A DNA stretch of 13,590 nt from Clostridiales bacterium (GCA_031271275.1 JAISWA010000221.1:1-13590); one strand, 5' to 3'. Positions 1 to 7,406 are shown, numbered from the stretch's first letter. The notes: generated by a model from the letters alone, not told the origin. A program made the numbers and translations.

Positions 1-197
1 TATTTTTTCAAAAACGGGTCGGCTTCCATGATTTCATCCAACGTCAATTCCTTGTACGCCGCGAGCTTCCGCAGTTCGCGTTTTTTGAATGCGATTTTCC
101 CGCTTAAAAATTCCTTCGCGATTAAGATACCGTCGGCTTCGGTGCCAAGCTTGAGCGCTTTGGCTACGTCTACCGGACGTAATGGCACGTACCCCAT
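1..197 (-). CDS. Hypothetical small protein, 3' end outside the window
   Basis: This is the 5' part of a minus-strand gene that runs off the left edge; 65 codons are visible without a stop. It begins MGYVPLRPVDVAKALKLGTE and continues with a charged, probably helical segment ending near DPFLKN. No signal peptide or membrane segment is seen, and I do not recognise the family. The ATG at 195-197 is chosen because an AAGGATGGTGG stretch lies just upstream on the minus strand; an ATG at 207 is out of frame. Codon use is GC-leaning like the other chromosomal genes, which supports real coding. It is divergent from the rubrerythrin gene, with about 180 bp between the two starts. Confidence 0.6.
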   Translation of the reverse strand, partial: MGYVPLRPVDVAKALKLGTEADGILIAKEFLSGKIAFKKRELRKLAAYKELTLDEIMEADPFLKK

Positions 198-341
198 TTC
201 CCACCATCCTTATAAATTATTTTCCTTCGGGAACATTTTAAATTAATTTGAAATCGCAAAAACCACCATAAAACGACAATATAAAATTCGCGGATATCGC
301 GGAAAAATCAGCGCGCGTGTGTTTTCCGAAAGTAAATGTTG

Positions 342-347
342 TATAAT
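342..347 (+). promoter_or_regulatory. -10 box of the rubrerythrin promoter
   Basis: A perfect TATAAT lies 31 bp upstream of the rubrerythrin ATG. The -35 region is weak: at 16-bp spacing it reads TGTTTT. No convincing PerR-type palindrome was seen around it, although rubrerythrin genes in anaerobes are often under PerR. The ribosome binding site AAGGAGG follows at 365-371. Confidence 0.55.
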
Positions 348-378
348 ACGGGTGAAAAAACTCCAAGGAGGAATAGAC

Positions 379-921
379 ATGGCGGAATTGAAAGGCTCCC
401 GCACCGAAGCCAACTTGATGGCGGCGTTCGCCGGGGAATCGCAGGCGCGCAACAAGTACACCTATTACGCGTCAAAGGCGAAGAAGGAAGGGTACGAGCA
501 AATTGCCGCGCTGTTTACGGAAACAGCCGAGAACGAAAAGGAACACGCGAAAATTTGGTTCAAGCTGCTGCACGGCGGGGACGTTCCGGAAACAGCCGCG
601 AACTTGAAAGACGCGGCGGGCGGCGAGCACTACGAATGGACGGAAATGTACGCGCAGTTCGCCAAAGAGGCGAAAGAGGAAGGCTTTGACAAAATCGCGG
701 GGCTTTTTGAGCGCGTCGCCGCCATCGAAAAAACCCACGAGGAGCGCTACCTCAAACTGCTTGCCAACCTCGAAAAGGGCCTGGTGTTCTCGAAAGACGG
801 CGACTCGGTGTGGGTATGCCGCAACTGCGGCCATGTAGTCGTCGGTAAGTCCGCCCCCGGTCTTTGCCCGGTGTGCGCGCACCCGCAGGCTTATTTTGAA
901 GTTAAGGCGGAAAACTATTAA
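379..921 (+). CDS. rbr: Rubrerythrin
   Basis: Cytoplasmic non-haem diiron peroxidase that reduces hydrogen peroxide in anaerobes, taking electrons through rubredoxin or NAD(P)H-linked partners. The 180-aa product has the family's usual size and order. A ferritin-like four-helix domain (about 1-135) carries the diiron ligands E20, E53, H56 (NEKEHA), E86, E89 (YEWTEMY), E117 and H120 (IEKTH). A C-terminal rubredoxin-like domain has C147-x2-C150 and C163-x2-C166 for the Fe(Cys)4 site. All ligands match the classical Desulfovibrio-type rubrerythrin, so it should be active. The ATG at 379 is preferred over an in-frame upstream start at 319 because AAGGAGG sits 7 nt before it and the family N-terminus (MAELKGSRTEANLMAAFAGE) begins there. 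It appears monocistronic, with its own promoter and terminator. Confidence 0.96.
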   Translation: MAELKGSRTEANLMAAFAGESQARNKYTYYASKAKKEGYEQIAALFTETAENEKEHAKIWFKLLHGGDVPETAANLKDAAGGEHYEWTEMYAQFAKEAKEEGFDKIAGLFERVAAIEKTHEERYLKLLANLEKGLVFSKDGDSVWVCRNCGHVVVGKSAPGLCPVCAHPQAYFEVKAENY

Positions 922-938
922 TTTCCTGTTATCGCGGC

Positions 939-972
939 AAGGGCTGATTGTATATCAGCCCTTCGTTGTTTT
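939..972 (+). terminator. Intrinsic terminator after rubrerythrin
   Basis: A perfect 10-bp inverted repeat (AAGGGCTGAT at 939-948, ATCAGCCCTT at 954-963) with a 5-nt loop is followed by the T-rich CGTTGTTTT. It lies 17 bp after the rubrerythrin stop. It ends only 6 bp before the next start codon, so the next gene must depend on read-through or on a promoter inside this short interval. Confidence 0.85.
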
Positions 973-978
973 GGGGGA

Positions 979-1683
979 ATGGATAAGGGGGTAATTCATA
1001 TCGCTTCCTACATAATCTTGGGGATACTGCTATTGATACTCGTTTTCATTTTCACGCGCTTCCGCCCCGCCGCGACCGGGGAAATCACAAAGGATATCTA
1101 TTCAATCAACGCAATCATGATGAATTTCTACGCGCTGAAAACTTCGGAGGGCGTCGTGCTTTTTGACGCCGGCATTAACCCGGCGGTTTCGGCAAGCGGT
1201 TTACGGAAACTGAATCTCGCGCCGGAATCGGTCACGCATGTTTTCCTTACTCATTCCGATTTCGACCACGCGGGAGGACTGAAAGCGTTCCCCAACGCGA
1301 GGGTTTATATTTCCGAAGCCGAGGAGCGGATGGTCAACGGGACTACCGCGCGGCGCGGGTTTATGCGCAACCGCCTTCCAACGCCGTATAAAACGCTTAA
1401 AGATAAGGAAACTTTCAATATAGGCGGGAAATCTGTTCAAGCGAGGTTAACGCCGGGGCATACGCCGGGTTCCGTCACGTATTATGTAGACGGGGGCCGT
1501 GTACTGGTGACCGGCGACCTGCTGCGGTTAACCGGCGGCGGGGAGATTAAGCCCTTTCTGATTCTCATGAATATGGATCAGGAAAAAGACGCTCAGAGCA
1601 CCGAAGCAATAAAACCCGACGCGGAAAAAGCGGAATATATTTTGACGGGACATACCGGAGTAAAACAGCGTAACTTATCATAA
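979..1683 (+). CDS. Membrane-anchored metallo-beta-lactamase-fold hydrolase
   Basis: A 234-aa MBL-fold metallohydrolase; the substrate cannot be read from sequence. Residues 8-26 form one hydrophobic segment (IASYIILGILLLILVFIF), probably an uncleaved membrane anchor. The metal site is recognisable: T91-H92-S93-D94-F95-D96-H97 takes the place of the usual HxHxDH, followed by H161 in PGHTPGS, D180 in VTGDL and H225 in LTGHTG. The second His of the first motif is Asp (D94), a variant I believe occurs in part of the superfamily, so metal affinity or substrate may differ. The start is uncertain: the GGGGGA before ATG 979 is very close, and a later start would shorten the anchor. The closest named relatives would be glyoxalase II- or lactonase-like enzymes. 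It sits 62 bp before the GH13 gene on the same strand. Confidence 0.82.
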   Translation: MDKGVIHIASYIILGILLLILVFIFTRFRPAATGEITKDIYSINAIMMNFYALKTSEGVVLFDAGINPAVSASGLRKLNLAPESVTHVFLTHSDFDHAGGLKAFPNARVYISEAEERMVNGTTARRGFMRNRLPTPYKTLKDKETFNIGGKSVQARLTPGHTPGSVTYYVDGGRVLVTGDLLRLTGGGEIKPFLILMNMDQEKDAQSTEAIKPDAEKAEYILTGHTGVKQRNLS

Positions 1684-1704
1684 ATACACGCGCAAAAAAA
1701 ACTT

Positions 1705-1718
1705 TGCGGTATACCGCA
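1705..1718. repeat. Perfect 14-bp palindrome upstream of the GH13 gene
   Basis: TGCGGTATACCGCA is a perfect palindrome 27 bp before the GH13 start. It could be an operator for a dimeric regulator or a short RNA hairpin. No well-placed -35/-10 pair was found around it that would leave room for the ribosome binding site. Confidence 0.4.
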
Positions 1719-1745
1719 CATTCGATATTAAAAGTGAGGTTTGCA

Positions 1746-3851
1746 ATGAACCTTTCCTACGACAACATGAACCTTTTCGAGAAGCGAAGCCTTTACGCGC
1801 GGATGAACCGCGGCTACATGAACATGGAAGCCGTTTTCAGCGACGAGACGGAAAATTTCGTAAAACCCTTCTGCCCCGCGCCGGGCGATACCGTAACGGT
1901 AAAAATACGCGCCGCGCAAGGCGATGTCGAGAAAGCTTCCCTGCACACCTGCGAAACCCTCGGCGAGCAAAGGCGTCCCTTGGTTAAATCGGAAAGCGAC
2001 GGTAATTTCGATTATTTCAGCGCGCGCATAACCGTTTCGGACGAGCCCCTGCGCTACTACTTCACGTTGGAAAAAGGCGGGCGGCTGTATTACTACAATA
2101 AGCGCGGGCTGTACGACACGGTCAACCCCGATTACCATTTCCGGCTGATTCCTGGGCATACCGCGCCGGATTGGGCGCGGGGCGCGGTGATGTATCAGAT
2201 TTACGTGGACCGTTTTTGCAACGGCGACACCGCTAACGACGTAGTGGATTACGAATACCTCTACCTCTCCAAGCCCGCGCGTTTTGTGCCGTGGAGCCGG
2301 GACGTGGTCCCCGACGACTTTTGCAATTTCTACGGCGGCGACCTGCGCGGCGTGATGGAAAAAATGGCGTACCTTAAAAGCCTCGGCGTCGAGGCGGTTT
2401 ATCTGAATCCCGTCTTTGTTTCCCCGAGCAACCATAAATACGACATACAGGATTACGACCATGTGGACCCGCACCTCGGCGTTATCGCCAGGGACGGGGG
2501 CGACCGGCTTGCCTTTGAAAAGTTTAACAACCGCTACGCTACGCGATACATGCGGCGCACCGTGGATATCGCGAACTTGGAGGCAAGCGACAAACTGTTG
2601 GCGGATTTAATCGCCCTCGCCCACGAAAACGGAATACGCGTTATTTTAGACGGGGTGTTCAACCACTGCGGCTCGTTTAATAAATGGCTCGACAAAGCCG
2701 GTTTTTACGCGGCGAGCGGAAGTGAAGCCCCCGGCGCGTACCGCGACGAAAACAGCCCGTACCACGATTATTTTTTATGGTACGACCGCGACTGGCCCAA
2801 CAACGACTGCTACGACGGTTGGTGGGGTAACGAAAACCACCCGAAACTGAACTACGAAGCTTCCCCGGCGCTTTACGACTACATCATGGGCATTGCCCGC
2901 AAATGGGTTTCGCCGCCGCATAACGCCGACGGTTGGCGGCTTGACGTAGCGGCGGACTTGGGAAGAAGCCCCGCCTTTAACCATAAATTCTGGCGGGATT
3001 TCCGAAGGGCGGTTAAGGAAGCCAACCCGCAGGCAATCATACTCGCCGAGCATTACGGGGATTCCTCCCCGTGGATTAACGGCGGCGAATGGGACACCGT
3101 GATGAACTACGACGCGTTTATGGACCCTGTCACGTGGTTTCTAACCGGCGTAAGCAAGCACAGCGACGAAAGCCGCCCCCACCTGCGAAACGACGCGTTG
3201 GCGTTGGAAGGCGCGATGCGCTTTCACATGTCGCGCATGAACATCCACGCGCTGCAAACGGCTATGAACGAACTCTCCAACCACGACCATTCCCGGTTCC
3301 TGACCAGAACCAACCGCGCCACAGGGCGCTTGCATACCGAAGGCGCGCGGGCGGCGGAAAAAAATATCAACAAAAACGTGATGATGGAAGCGGTGGTCAT
3401 TCAAATGACATGGCCCGGCGCGCCCACGGTGTATTACGGCGACGAAGCGGGGCTGACCGGTTGGACGGACCCTGACAACCGCCGCCCGTTCCCTTGGGGC
3501 GCGGAGGACGCGCTGCTGCTTTCCGCCCACAGGGTATTGATATCGCTGCGGAAAAAATACCCGGCGCTTAGGACGGGTTCGTTTGAATATCTGCATAACA
3601 GCGACGGGTTTATTTCATACGGGCGTTGGGACGAAAACAACCGGATAGCGGTGGCGGTAAACAATACCGATACCGCGAAGGAAGCGCGCCTTCCCGTTTG
3701 GAAAATAGGCTGCGGGCAGGGCAGCCGCATGGAATGCGTCGCCGGCACTTTTAACGGGCGCGTGGTAAGCGACCGCAGGCAATACTTCGTGCGGGACGGG
3801 ATGGTCCGGGTGACGGTGCCGGCGGAAGGCGCGTTGGTGCTCGCCCAATGA
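1746..3851 (+). CDS. GH13 alpha-glucan hydrolase (cyclomaltodextrinase/neopullulanase-like)
   Basis: Cytoplasmic alpha-amylase-family enzyme, expected to cleave alpha-1,4 (possibly alpha-1,6) links in maltodextrins, cyclodextrins or pullulan fragments by a retaining mechanism. The product is 701 aa with no signal peptide. An N-terminal beta-sandwich resembling CBM34 (about 25-140) precedes the TIM barrel, which opens with MYQIYVDRF at 149 and YGGDLRG at 196. Catalytic regions are intact: D302-GVFNH, nucleophile D400 in GWRLDVA, acid/base E435 in ILAEH, and D514 in SNHDHSR. A beta-domain ends the protein. At about 700 aa it is longer than the usual 580-600 aa neopullulanase, partly through extra sequence near 225-290. 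ATG 1746 is chosen over a TTG at 1704 because GTGAGG lies 6 nt upstream. Its TGA overlaps the ATG of the next gene. Confidence 0.92.
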   Translation: MNLSYDNMNLFEKRSLYARMNRGYMNMEAVFSDETENFVKPFCPAPGDTVTVKIRAAQGDVEKASLHTCETLGEQRRPLVKSESDGNFDYFSARITVSDEPLRYYFTLEKGGRLYYYNKRGLYDTVNPDYHFRLIPGHTAPDWARGAVMYQIYVDRFCNGDTANDVVDYEYLYLSKPARFVPWSRDVVPDDFCNFYGGDLRGVMEKMAYLKSLGVEAVYLNPVFVSPSNHKYDIQDYDHVDPHLGVIARDGGDRLAFEKFNNRYATRYMRRTVDIANLEASDKLLADLIALAHENGIRVILDGVFNHCGSFNKWLDKAGFYAASGSEAPGAYRDENSPYHDYFLWYDRDWPNNDCYDGWWGNENHPKLNYEASPALYDYIMGIARKWVSPPHNADGWRLDVAADLGRSPAFNHKFWRDFRRAVKEANPQAIILAEHYGDSSPWINGGEWDTVMNYDAFMDPVTWFLTGVSKHSDESRPHLRNDALALEGAMRFHMSRMNIHALQTAMNELSNHDHSRFLTRTNRATGRLHTEGARAAEKNINKNVMMEAVVIQMTWPGAPTVYYGDEAGLTGWTDPDNRRPFPWGAEDALLLSAHRVLISLRKKYPALRTGSFEYLHNSDGFISYGRWDENNRIAVAVNNTDTAKEARLPVWKIGCGQGSRMECVAGTFNGRVVSDRRQYFVRDGMVRVTVPAEGALVLAQ

Positions 3852-5080
3852 ATAAAAAAAAGACACAGGTAATCGTGACCGACACGCACACCCGTATGGC
3901 GCTGAGCGTAATACGGGAACTGGGACAAGCCGGGTATGAAGTGATTTCCGTTACAAGCGACGACATAAAGAAGCCGCTTGGGCACGCGAGCAGGTACGCC
4001 AAGAAAAAATTGACGCTGCCGAAAGAATATTACGCGGAAGCGCTTCTTTCGCTCAGCAAAACCTTTATGAAGAAGGACGGGCAGCGCCCCGTGCTGCTTC
4101 CCACCGGCATGTTCACGCTTAACATTGCCGCCGCGCGGCGCGGCGAATTTACGGAAAGCTTTAAATGCCTGCTCCCCACCGCCGAAGCGCTATATGCGGC
4201 GGGCGATAAGCCGGCTGTGATGCGGACGGCGCGTTCGTTGGGGCTGTATGCCCCCGAGGAATACCCCATCGGTTCGCCGGTGTTTCCCTGCGTTATTAAG
4301 TACCGCAACGGCGAGGCGCTTAACCTTCGCGCGAACTACCGGTACGCCGTCGTAGACAACACGGAGAATTATTTCTCCATACTCGATAAAATGTCGGAAA
4401 AGGGCGAGGTTTTTGTTTCGCGGTATGTTCAGGGCAGGGCATACGGCGTCTCCGCCGTGTTGGATAAAAATTCCGAACCCCTCGCGGTGTTTTGCCACGC
4501 GCGCGTGCGCGAATACCCCGCTTCCGGCGGTCCTGCCTGCTGCGCGGAATCTATTTGGGATGAAAGGCTTGTGGAACCCGCCCTAAAACTCTTGCGCGCG
4601 TCAAAGCTTTCCGGTTTTGCCATGGTGGAGTTCAAGGGCACGTTGGAGCGGCCTTATATACTGGAAATAAACCCGCGCATATGGGGAACGTATCCGCTGT
4701 CCCGGCTTTCCGGCGCGGGGATGGCGGTGGCGTATGTAAAGGCGGCGACGGAAAAGAACTGGGGGAAAGTCCCCGAGCGGATTTCCTTCGGAGACGAGGC
4801 GGACGATATTATATTCATCGACCCGTCCTATGAGGAGGACAAGGAATTAATTTGCAAATATAAGACCGGCGTGCGGATGCAGTACCTCGCCAATGATTTT
4901 ATGCGTTGGAGGGCGTGCAAGGGGAAGAAATTTGCCGGGGTTGCGAACAATACTTCCGCCGCGGACGGTTTTTGGCGGGATTTCCTGCTTCCGGGAACCA
5001 AAGGCGGGGTGTTCGACTGGCGGGACTTGCCCGGAACGGCGGCGTATGGGGTGAGGTTGCTGAAAAGGGGTATGGAGTGA
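3848..5080 (+). CDS. ATP-grasp carboxylate ligase-like protein (COG3919-like)
   Basis: A 410-aa ATP-grasp enzyme; the family joins a carboxylate to an amine or other nucleophile through an acyl-phosphate. The N-terminal part (VIVTDTHTRMALSVIRELGQ) is a Rossmann-like pre-ATP-grasp domain. The central part carries the nucleotide-binding fold, with Mg-binding residues E261 (AMVEFKG), E273 and N275 in LEINPRIWGT. This arrangement resembles predicted ATP-grasp enzymes of the COG3919 type; the substrate is unknown. The C-terminal 90 residues are unusual, with a Trp/Arg-rich stretch (FMRWRACKGKK) and a FWRDFLLPGTKGGVFDWRDL segment I cannot assign. The start overlaps the GH13 stop as ATGA and has no clear ribosome binding site of its own, so translation is probably coupled. 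The gene ends 7 bp before the convergent small gene. Confidence 0.82.
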   Translation: MNKKKTQVIVTDTHTRMALSVIRELGQAGYEVISVTSDDIKKPLGHASRYAKKKLTLPKEYYAEALLSLSKTFMKKDGQRPVLLPTGMFTLNIAAARRGEFTESFKCLLPTAEALYAAGDKPAVMRTARSLGLYAPEEYPIGSPVFPCVIKYRNGEALNLRANYRYAVVDNTENYFSILDKMSEKGEVFVSRYVQGRAYGVSAVLDKNSEPLAVFCHARVREYPASGGPACCAESIWDERLVEPALKLLRASKLSGFAMVEFKGTLERPYILEINPRIWGTYPLSRLSGAGMAVAYVKAATEKNWGKVPERISFGDEADDIIFIDPSYEEDKELICKYKTGVRMQYLANDFMRWRACKGKKFAGVANNTSAADGFWRDFLLPGTKGGVFDWRDLPGTAAYGVRLLKRGME

Positions 5081-5087
5081 GTGCTTA

Positions 5088-5273
5088 TTATACGGCTTTA
5101 TTCCTTGCAATGTTCCTTTCCGGTTTTCCGATTTTAAACCCGTATTGAGCGGACAGCTTTTCGCCATGCTCATTGCTCCAACGCGTATGTTCCTCTTTAG
5201 TCATGTTTTTCGTTTCCTCGTACAATTCCAACCGTATGCGGTTTATTTCCGCTTCCGGATTATTCTTCGTCAT
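5088..5273 (-). CDS. Small charged protein, partner of the PIN-domain gene
   Basis: A 61-aa hydrophilic protein (MTKNNPEAEINRIRLELYEE), mostly Lys/Glu/Asn with predicted helix, followed by a short KYG-like YGFKIG segment. It starts inside the 3' end of the PIN-domain gene (14-nt overlap) and has a good GGAGG 9 nt upstream of its ATG, so the two are co-transcribed and probably translationally coupled. From memory, similar 60-aa proteins with an R-x-E-x-Y-E-E-T-K-x-M motif sit beside this PIN subfamily, but I cannot confirm that here. By context it may be the antitoxin, or a regulator, of the PIN protein. If so, the order is inverted relative to most VapBC operons, where the antitoxin comes first. 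Confidence 0.7.
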   Translation of the reverse strand: MTKNNPEAEINRIRLELYEETKNMTKEEHTRWSNEHGEKLSAQYGFKIGKPERNIARNKAV

Positions 5274-5736
5274 ATTCCATTACCTCCATTGGCGAAGCTA
5301 TTGTTATTGGCGGGTAACCCTCTTTTACATTAATTAAACCGGTCAGGGTTTTTGTCTTAACCTTGTTGATGTGTTGATAGTTTAAGCTAAAAATAAAATC
5401 CAATCCATTCACCGTCGCAATAGCGATATGTAACCCGTCATAACGATATTTTACAGGAATAATCCCCGTCTCAATATATAAATCGGTTAAGCTCTGCGCT
5501 TCTTCGTCTGCCGGGAGAACTGTTATATCATATTCCTGTATGAGGGAAAGCATATTTGAACGCTTAGGCTCAACCGCTTTAGCGAGTTCGTCCGTTACGT
5601 ATATGGAAGTATATGCTTCGTATTTACCCGATTGTATATCCTTGAATAACTTTACGGTGTCAAAATGAGCTTCACGGTTCTTATCAAAGTAATAATTAAA
5701 CATCGTCGTTTCCAAGTATATCTTTGGAATTCTCAT
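5260..5736 (-). CDS. PIN-domain protein (VapC-like ribonuclease candidate)
   Basis: A 158-aa PIN-fold protein; members of the superfamily are Mg-dependent RNases, often toxins. The first strand reads KIYLETTMFNYYFD, with E9 where most VapC proteins have Asp. The next conserved acid is E50 in VTDELAK and the third is D100 in YRYDGLHIAIA. The segment DFIFSLNYQHINKVK (113-127) takes the place of the final D-x-x-F region. These signatures match a PIN subfamily seen in scattered bacteria and archaea rather than classical VapC. GAGGG lies 5 nt before the ATG. The 3' end overlaps the 61-aa partner gene, and a good promoter lies upstream. The pair is AT-richer than its flanks (a sampled 60-bp line is 40% GC), suggesting acquisition by transfer. 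Nuclease activity is inferred. Confidence 0.8.
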   Translation of the reverse strand: MRIPKIYLETTMFNYYFDKNREAHFDTVKLFKDIQSGKYEAYTSIYVTDELAKAVEPKRSNMLSLIQEYDITVLPADEEAQSLTDLYIETGIIPVKYRYDGLHIAIATVNGLDFIFSLNYQHINKVKTKTLTGLINVKEGYPPITIASPMEVMEYDEE

Positions 5737-5772
5737 TTATACCCTCATTTATATAAATTCTTTTCAATTATC

Positions 5773-5801
5773 ATTATTGCATTTTTTTACCGGCGGGGCA
5801 A
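5773..5801 (-). promoter_or_regulatory. Promoter of the PIN/small-protein pair
   Basis: Read on the minus strand: -35 TTGCCC (5796-5801), a 17-bp spacer, and -10 AATAAT (5773-5778) preceded by an extended TGC. The predicted transcript starts about 30 bp before the PIN start codon. An imperfect inverted repeat (GCAAGTA ... TACCTTGC, 5798-5816, one bulged base) overlaps the -35 box and may be an operator. Confidence 0.55.
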
Positions 5802-5846
5802 GTATCGGTACCTTGCTGAACTCATATCAAAATAGGCGGAACAAAC

Positions 5847-6551
5847 ATGAGCGTTGGACTTAGATTCGACTTGCACGTACACACGGTATCCTCCCCCGAC
5901 GGCATGAACACGCCGCGCAGGTTGGTTCGCGCCGCCATAAGGCGCGGGCTTTCCGGCGTGGCGGTAACCGACCACAACACCGTCTCCGGCGTCGCCTCGG
6001 TACGCGCCGCCGCGCCGGAAGGTTTTACCGTCATCCCCGGCGCGGAATACTCCACCGATTACGGGCATGTGCTCGCGCTGTTCTGCGAGGGTTTCCCGGA
6101 GGATATCATACGCGACGAAAAGGGGCGGTTTCCGTTGGCGGAACTTTCTCCGTTCATACGGGAACGGGGCGGGCTGCTCATAGCCGCGCACCCGTTTCAA
6201 GGCAGGGAAACGCTGCCCGGAGCATTATTCCCCCTTGTGGACGGTCTGGAAAGCGTAAACGCCCGGGAACTTTCCCGCAGCCCCGCGAGCCGCGCGGCGG
6301 TGGAAAAAATGGCGCGGGAGCAGGGGAAGTTTGTCACCGGCGGCGGCGACGCGCATTTGCCCATGGAAATAGGGCAGGGGTATACGGTATTCCCAGATAT
6401 TCCGGACCGCGCGTCAATTCCCCCGCAAGAGGCGCTGCGCAAATTAAAAGCCGCGCTAACCGGTGGGTTATGCGCGGCGGAAGGTAAGCCGGGTTGGGCA
6501 GGATACCGTATGGTAACGCGGCTATGGTACAAAGCACGGGTTCGTTTTTGA
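5847..6551 (+). CDS. PHP-domain metal-dependent phosphoesterase
   Basis: A 234-aa stand-alone PHP-domain protein, a cytoplasmic metal-dependent phosphatase of the group that includes histidinol phosphatase and nucleoside 3',5'-bisphosphate phosphatase. The motifs occur in the expected order: D8-L-H10-V-H12-T, T41-D42-H43-N, G66-A-E67 with DYGH (H74), AAH115-PF, and GGGD168-A-H170. The set of metal ligands looks complete, so an active trinuclear metal site is likely; the natural substrate is not known. AGGCGG lies 8 nt before ATG 5847. It is divergent from the PIN gene (110 bp between the starts), and its stop is only 9 bp from the end of the convergent PIG-L gene, leaving no room for a separate terminator. 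Confidence 0.88.
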   Translation: MSVGLRFDLHVHTVSSPDGMNTPRRLVRAAIRRGLSGVAVTDHNTVSGVASVRAAAPEGFTVIPGAEYSTDYGHVLALFCEGFPEDIIRDEKGRFPLAELSPFIRERGGLLIAAHPFQGRETLPGALFPLVDGLESVNARELSRSPASRAAVEKMAREQGKFVTGGGDAHLPMEIGQGYTVFPDIPDRASIPPQEALRKLKAALTGGLCAAEGKPGWAGYRMVTRLWYKARVRF

Positions 6552-6560
6552 TTTTTGCCT

Positions 6561-7391
6561 TTAACCGCGTGATGATGCCGCAAATACAAAAATTTCCCTC
6601 TCCGCTTCCAAGTCGTGGGGCGCGCCGTATTCGGCGGCTTCAAAGGCTTCGGCGTATTTTATTTTGCTTCCCCGTTCCTCGCCGTACTTTTCAATGAGCT
6701 TATTCCGGAAGCGGTTGGCGACTTCCGCCCACTGGGGATAAAAAATATTCTCAAGGTATTTCTTGCGCCCTTCCGGACTGCCGGGAACGTGGGTATTCCC
6801 TTCAAACCACGGCCTGAACCCGTACACCTGCGTGGCGTGGGCGTCGTAGGCCATAAGTTTTTTCTTCGCTACGCCGTCTATGTCCACCACGATGTCGGGG
6901 TTAAAGGGCAGGGGCTTCATGGAGGCGTCGTGCTTGAAAAAAACCACCGGCGACGACTTGGGAATGGGCGTAAGCGGCAGGAAGTTGGGAACCCTTAGCA
7001 GGCTTGCGCAGTCCTGCACCAACAGCGCGGCGTTGCGCACGTCGGGGTGGTACTCATAGGGGCGGTGGGTGATGATGATGTCGGGGGCAAATTCCCGAAC
7101 GGGCTTCATCAACCGCTCGCGGGTGGGTACGTCGGCGAAAAGATACCCGTCGTTATTGTCTAAAACCACATAGGAATCGATTCCAAGCCGCCGTTTTGAT
7201 TCCTGAACTTCCTCATACCTTACCGAAACCAACTTATGCCCGAGCATTTCATAATGCCCGGACTGCCCGTTGGTTATGGAAAGTATTTGCACGGTGTGCC
7301 CGGCGTTTGCCAGTTGCGCCGCCGTGCCGCCGCAGTCCTCCCCGTCGTCCGGGTGGGCGAAAATAAACTGGATTTTAAGCTGCTTCTTCAT
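6561..7391 (-). CDS. PIG-L family deacetylase
   Basis: A 276-aa LmbE/PIG-L-fold enzyme; the family removes N-acetyl groups from GlcNAc-type conjugates using zinc. The N-terminal motif FAHPDD (H13, D15, D16) gives two zinc ligands and the catalytic base. The second motif is THRPYEYHPDVRNA: H115 corresponds to the oxyanion-stabilising His, but the position that is normally the third zinc ligand (HPDH) is V118. There is no signal peptide, so it acts in the cytoplasm. It starts 15 bp after the mutarotase gene stop with GGGGAT upstream, which implies an operon. The context suggests an N-acetylated sugar or glycoside as substrate, but this is inference. Whether V118 lowers activity or marks a subfamily with a different ligand is unclear. 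Confidence 0.88.
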   Translation of the reverse strand: MKKQLKIQFIFAHPDDGEDCGGTAAQLANAGHTVQILSITNGQSGHYEMLGHKLVSVRYEEVQESKRRLGIDSYVVLDNNDGYLFADVPTRERLMKPVREFAPDIIITHRPYEYHPDVRNAALLVQDCASLLRVPNFLPLTPIPKSSPVVFFKHDASMKPLPFNPDIVVDIDGVAKKKLMAYDAHATQVYGFRPWFEGNTHVPGSPEGRKKYLENIFYPQWAEVANRFRNKLIEKYGEERGSKIKYAEAFEAAEYGAPHDLEAEREIFVFAASSRG

Positions 7392-7406
7392 GGCATATCC
7401 CCGTTT

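Noticed and set aside
1704..1731. TTGCGG/TATTAA pair as the promoter of the GH13 gene
   Set aside because: The start of transcription would fall on or after the ribosome binding site at 1734-1739, leaving no usable leader.
1728..2474. 248-codon minus-strand frame inside the GH13 gene
   Set aside because: The opposite strand encodes an intact GH13 enzyme with all catalytic regions; the product looks like low-complexity antisense translation.
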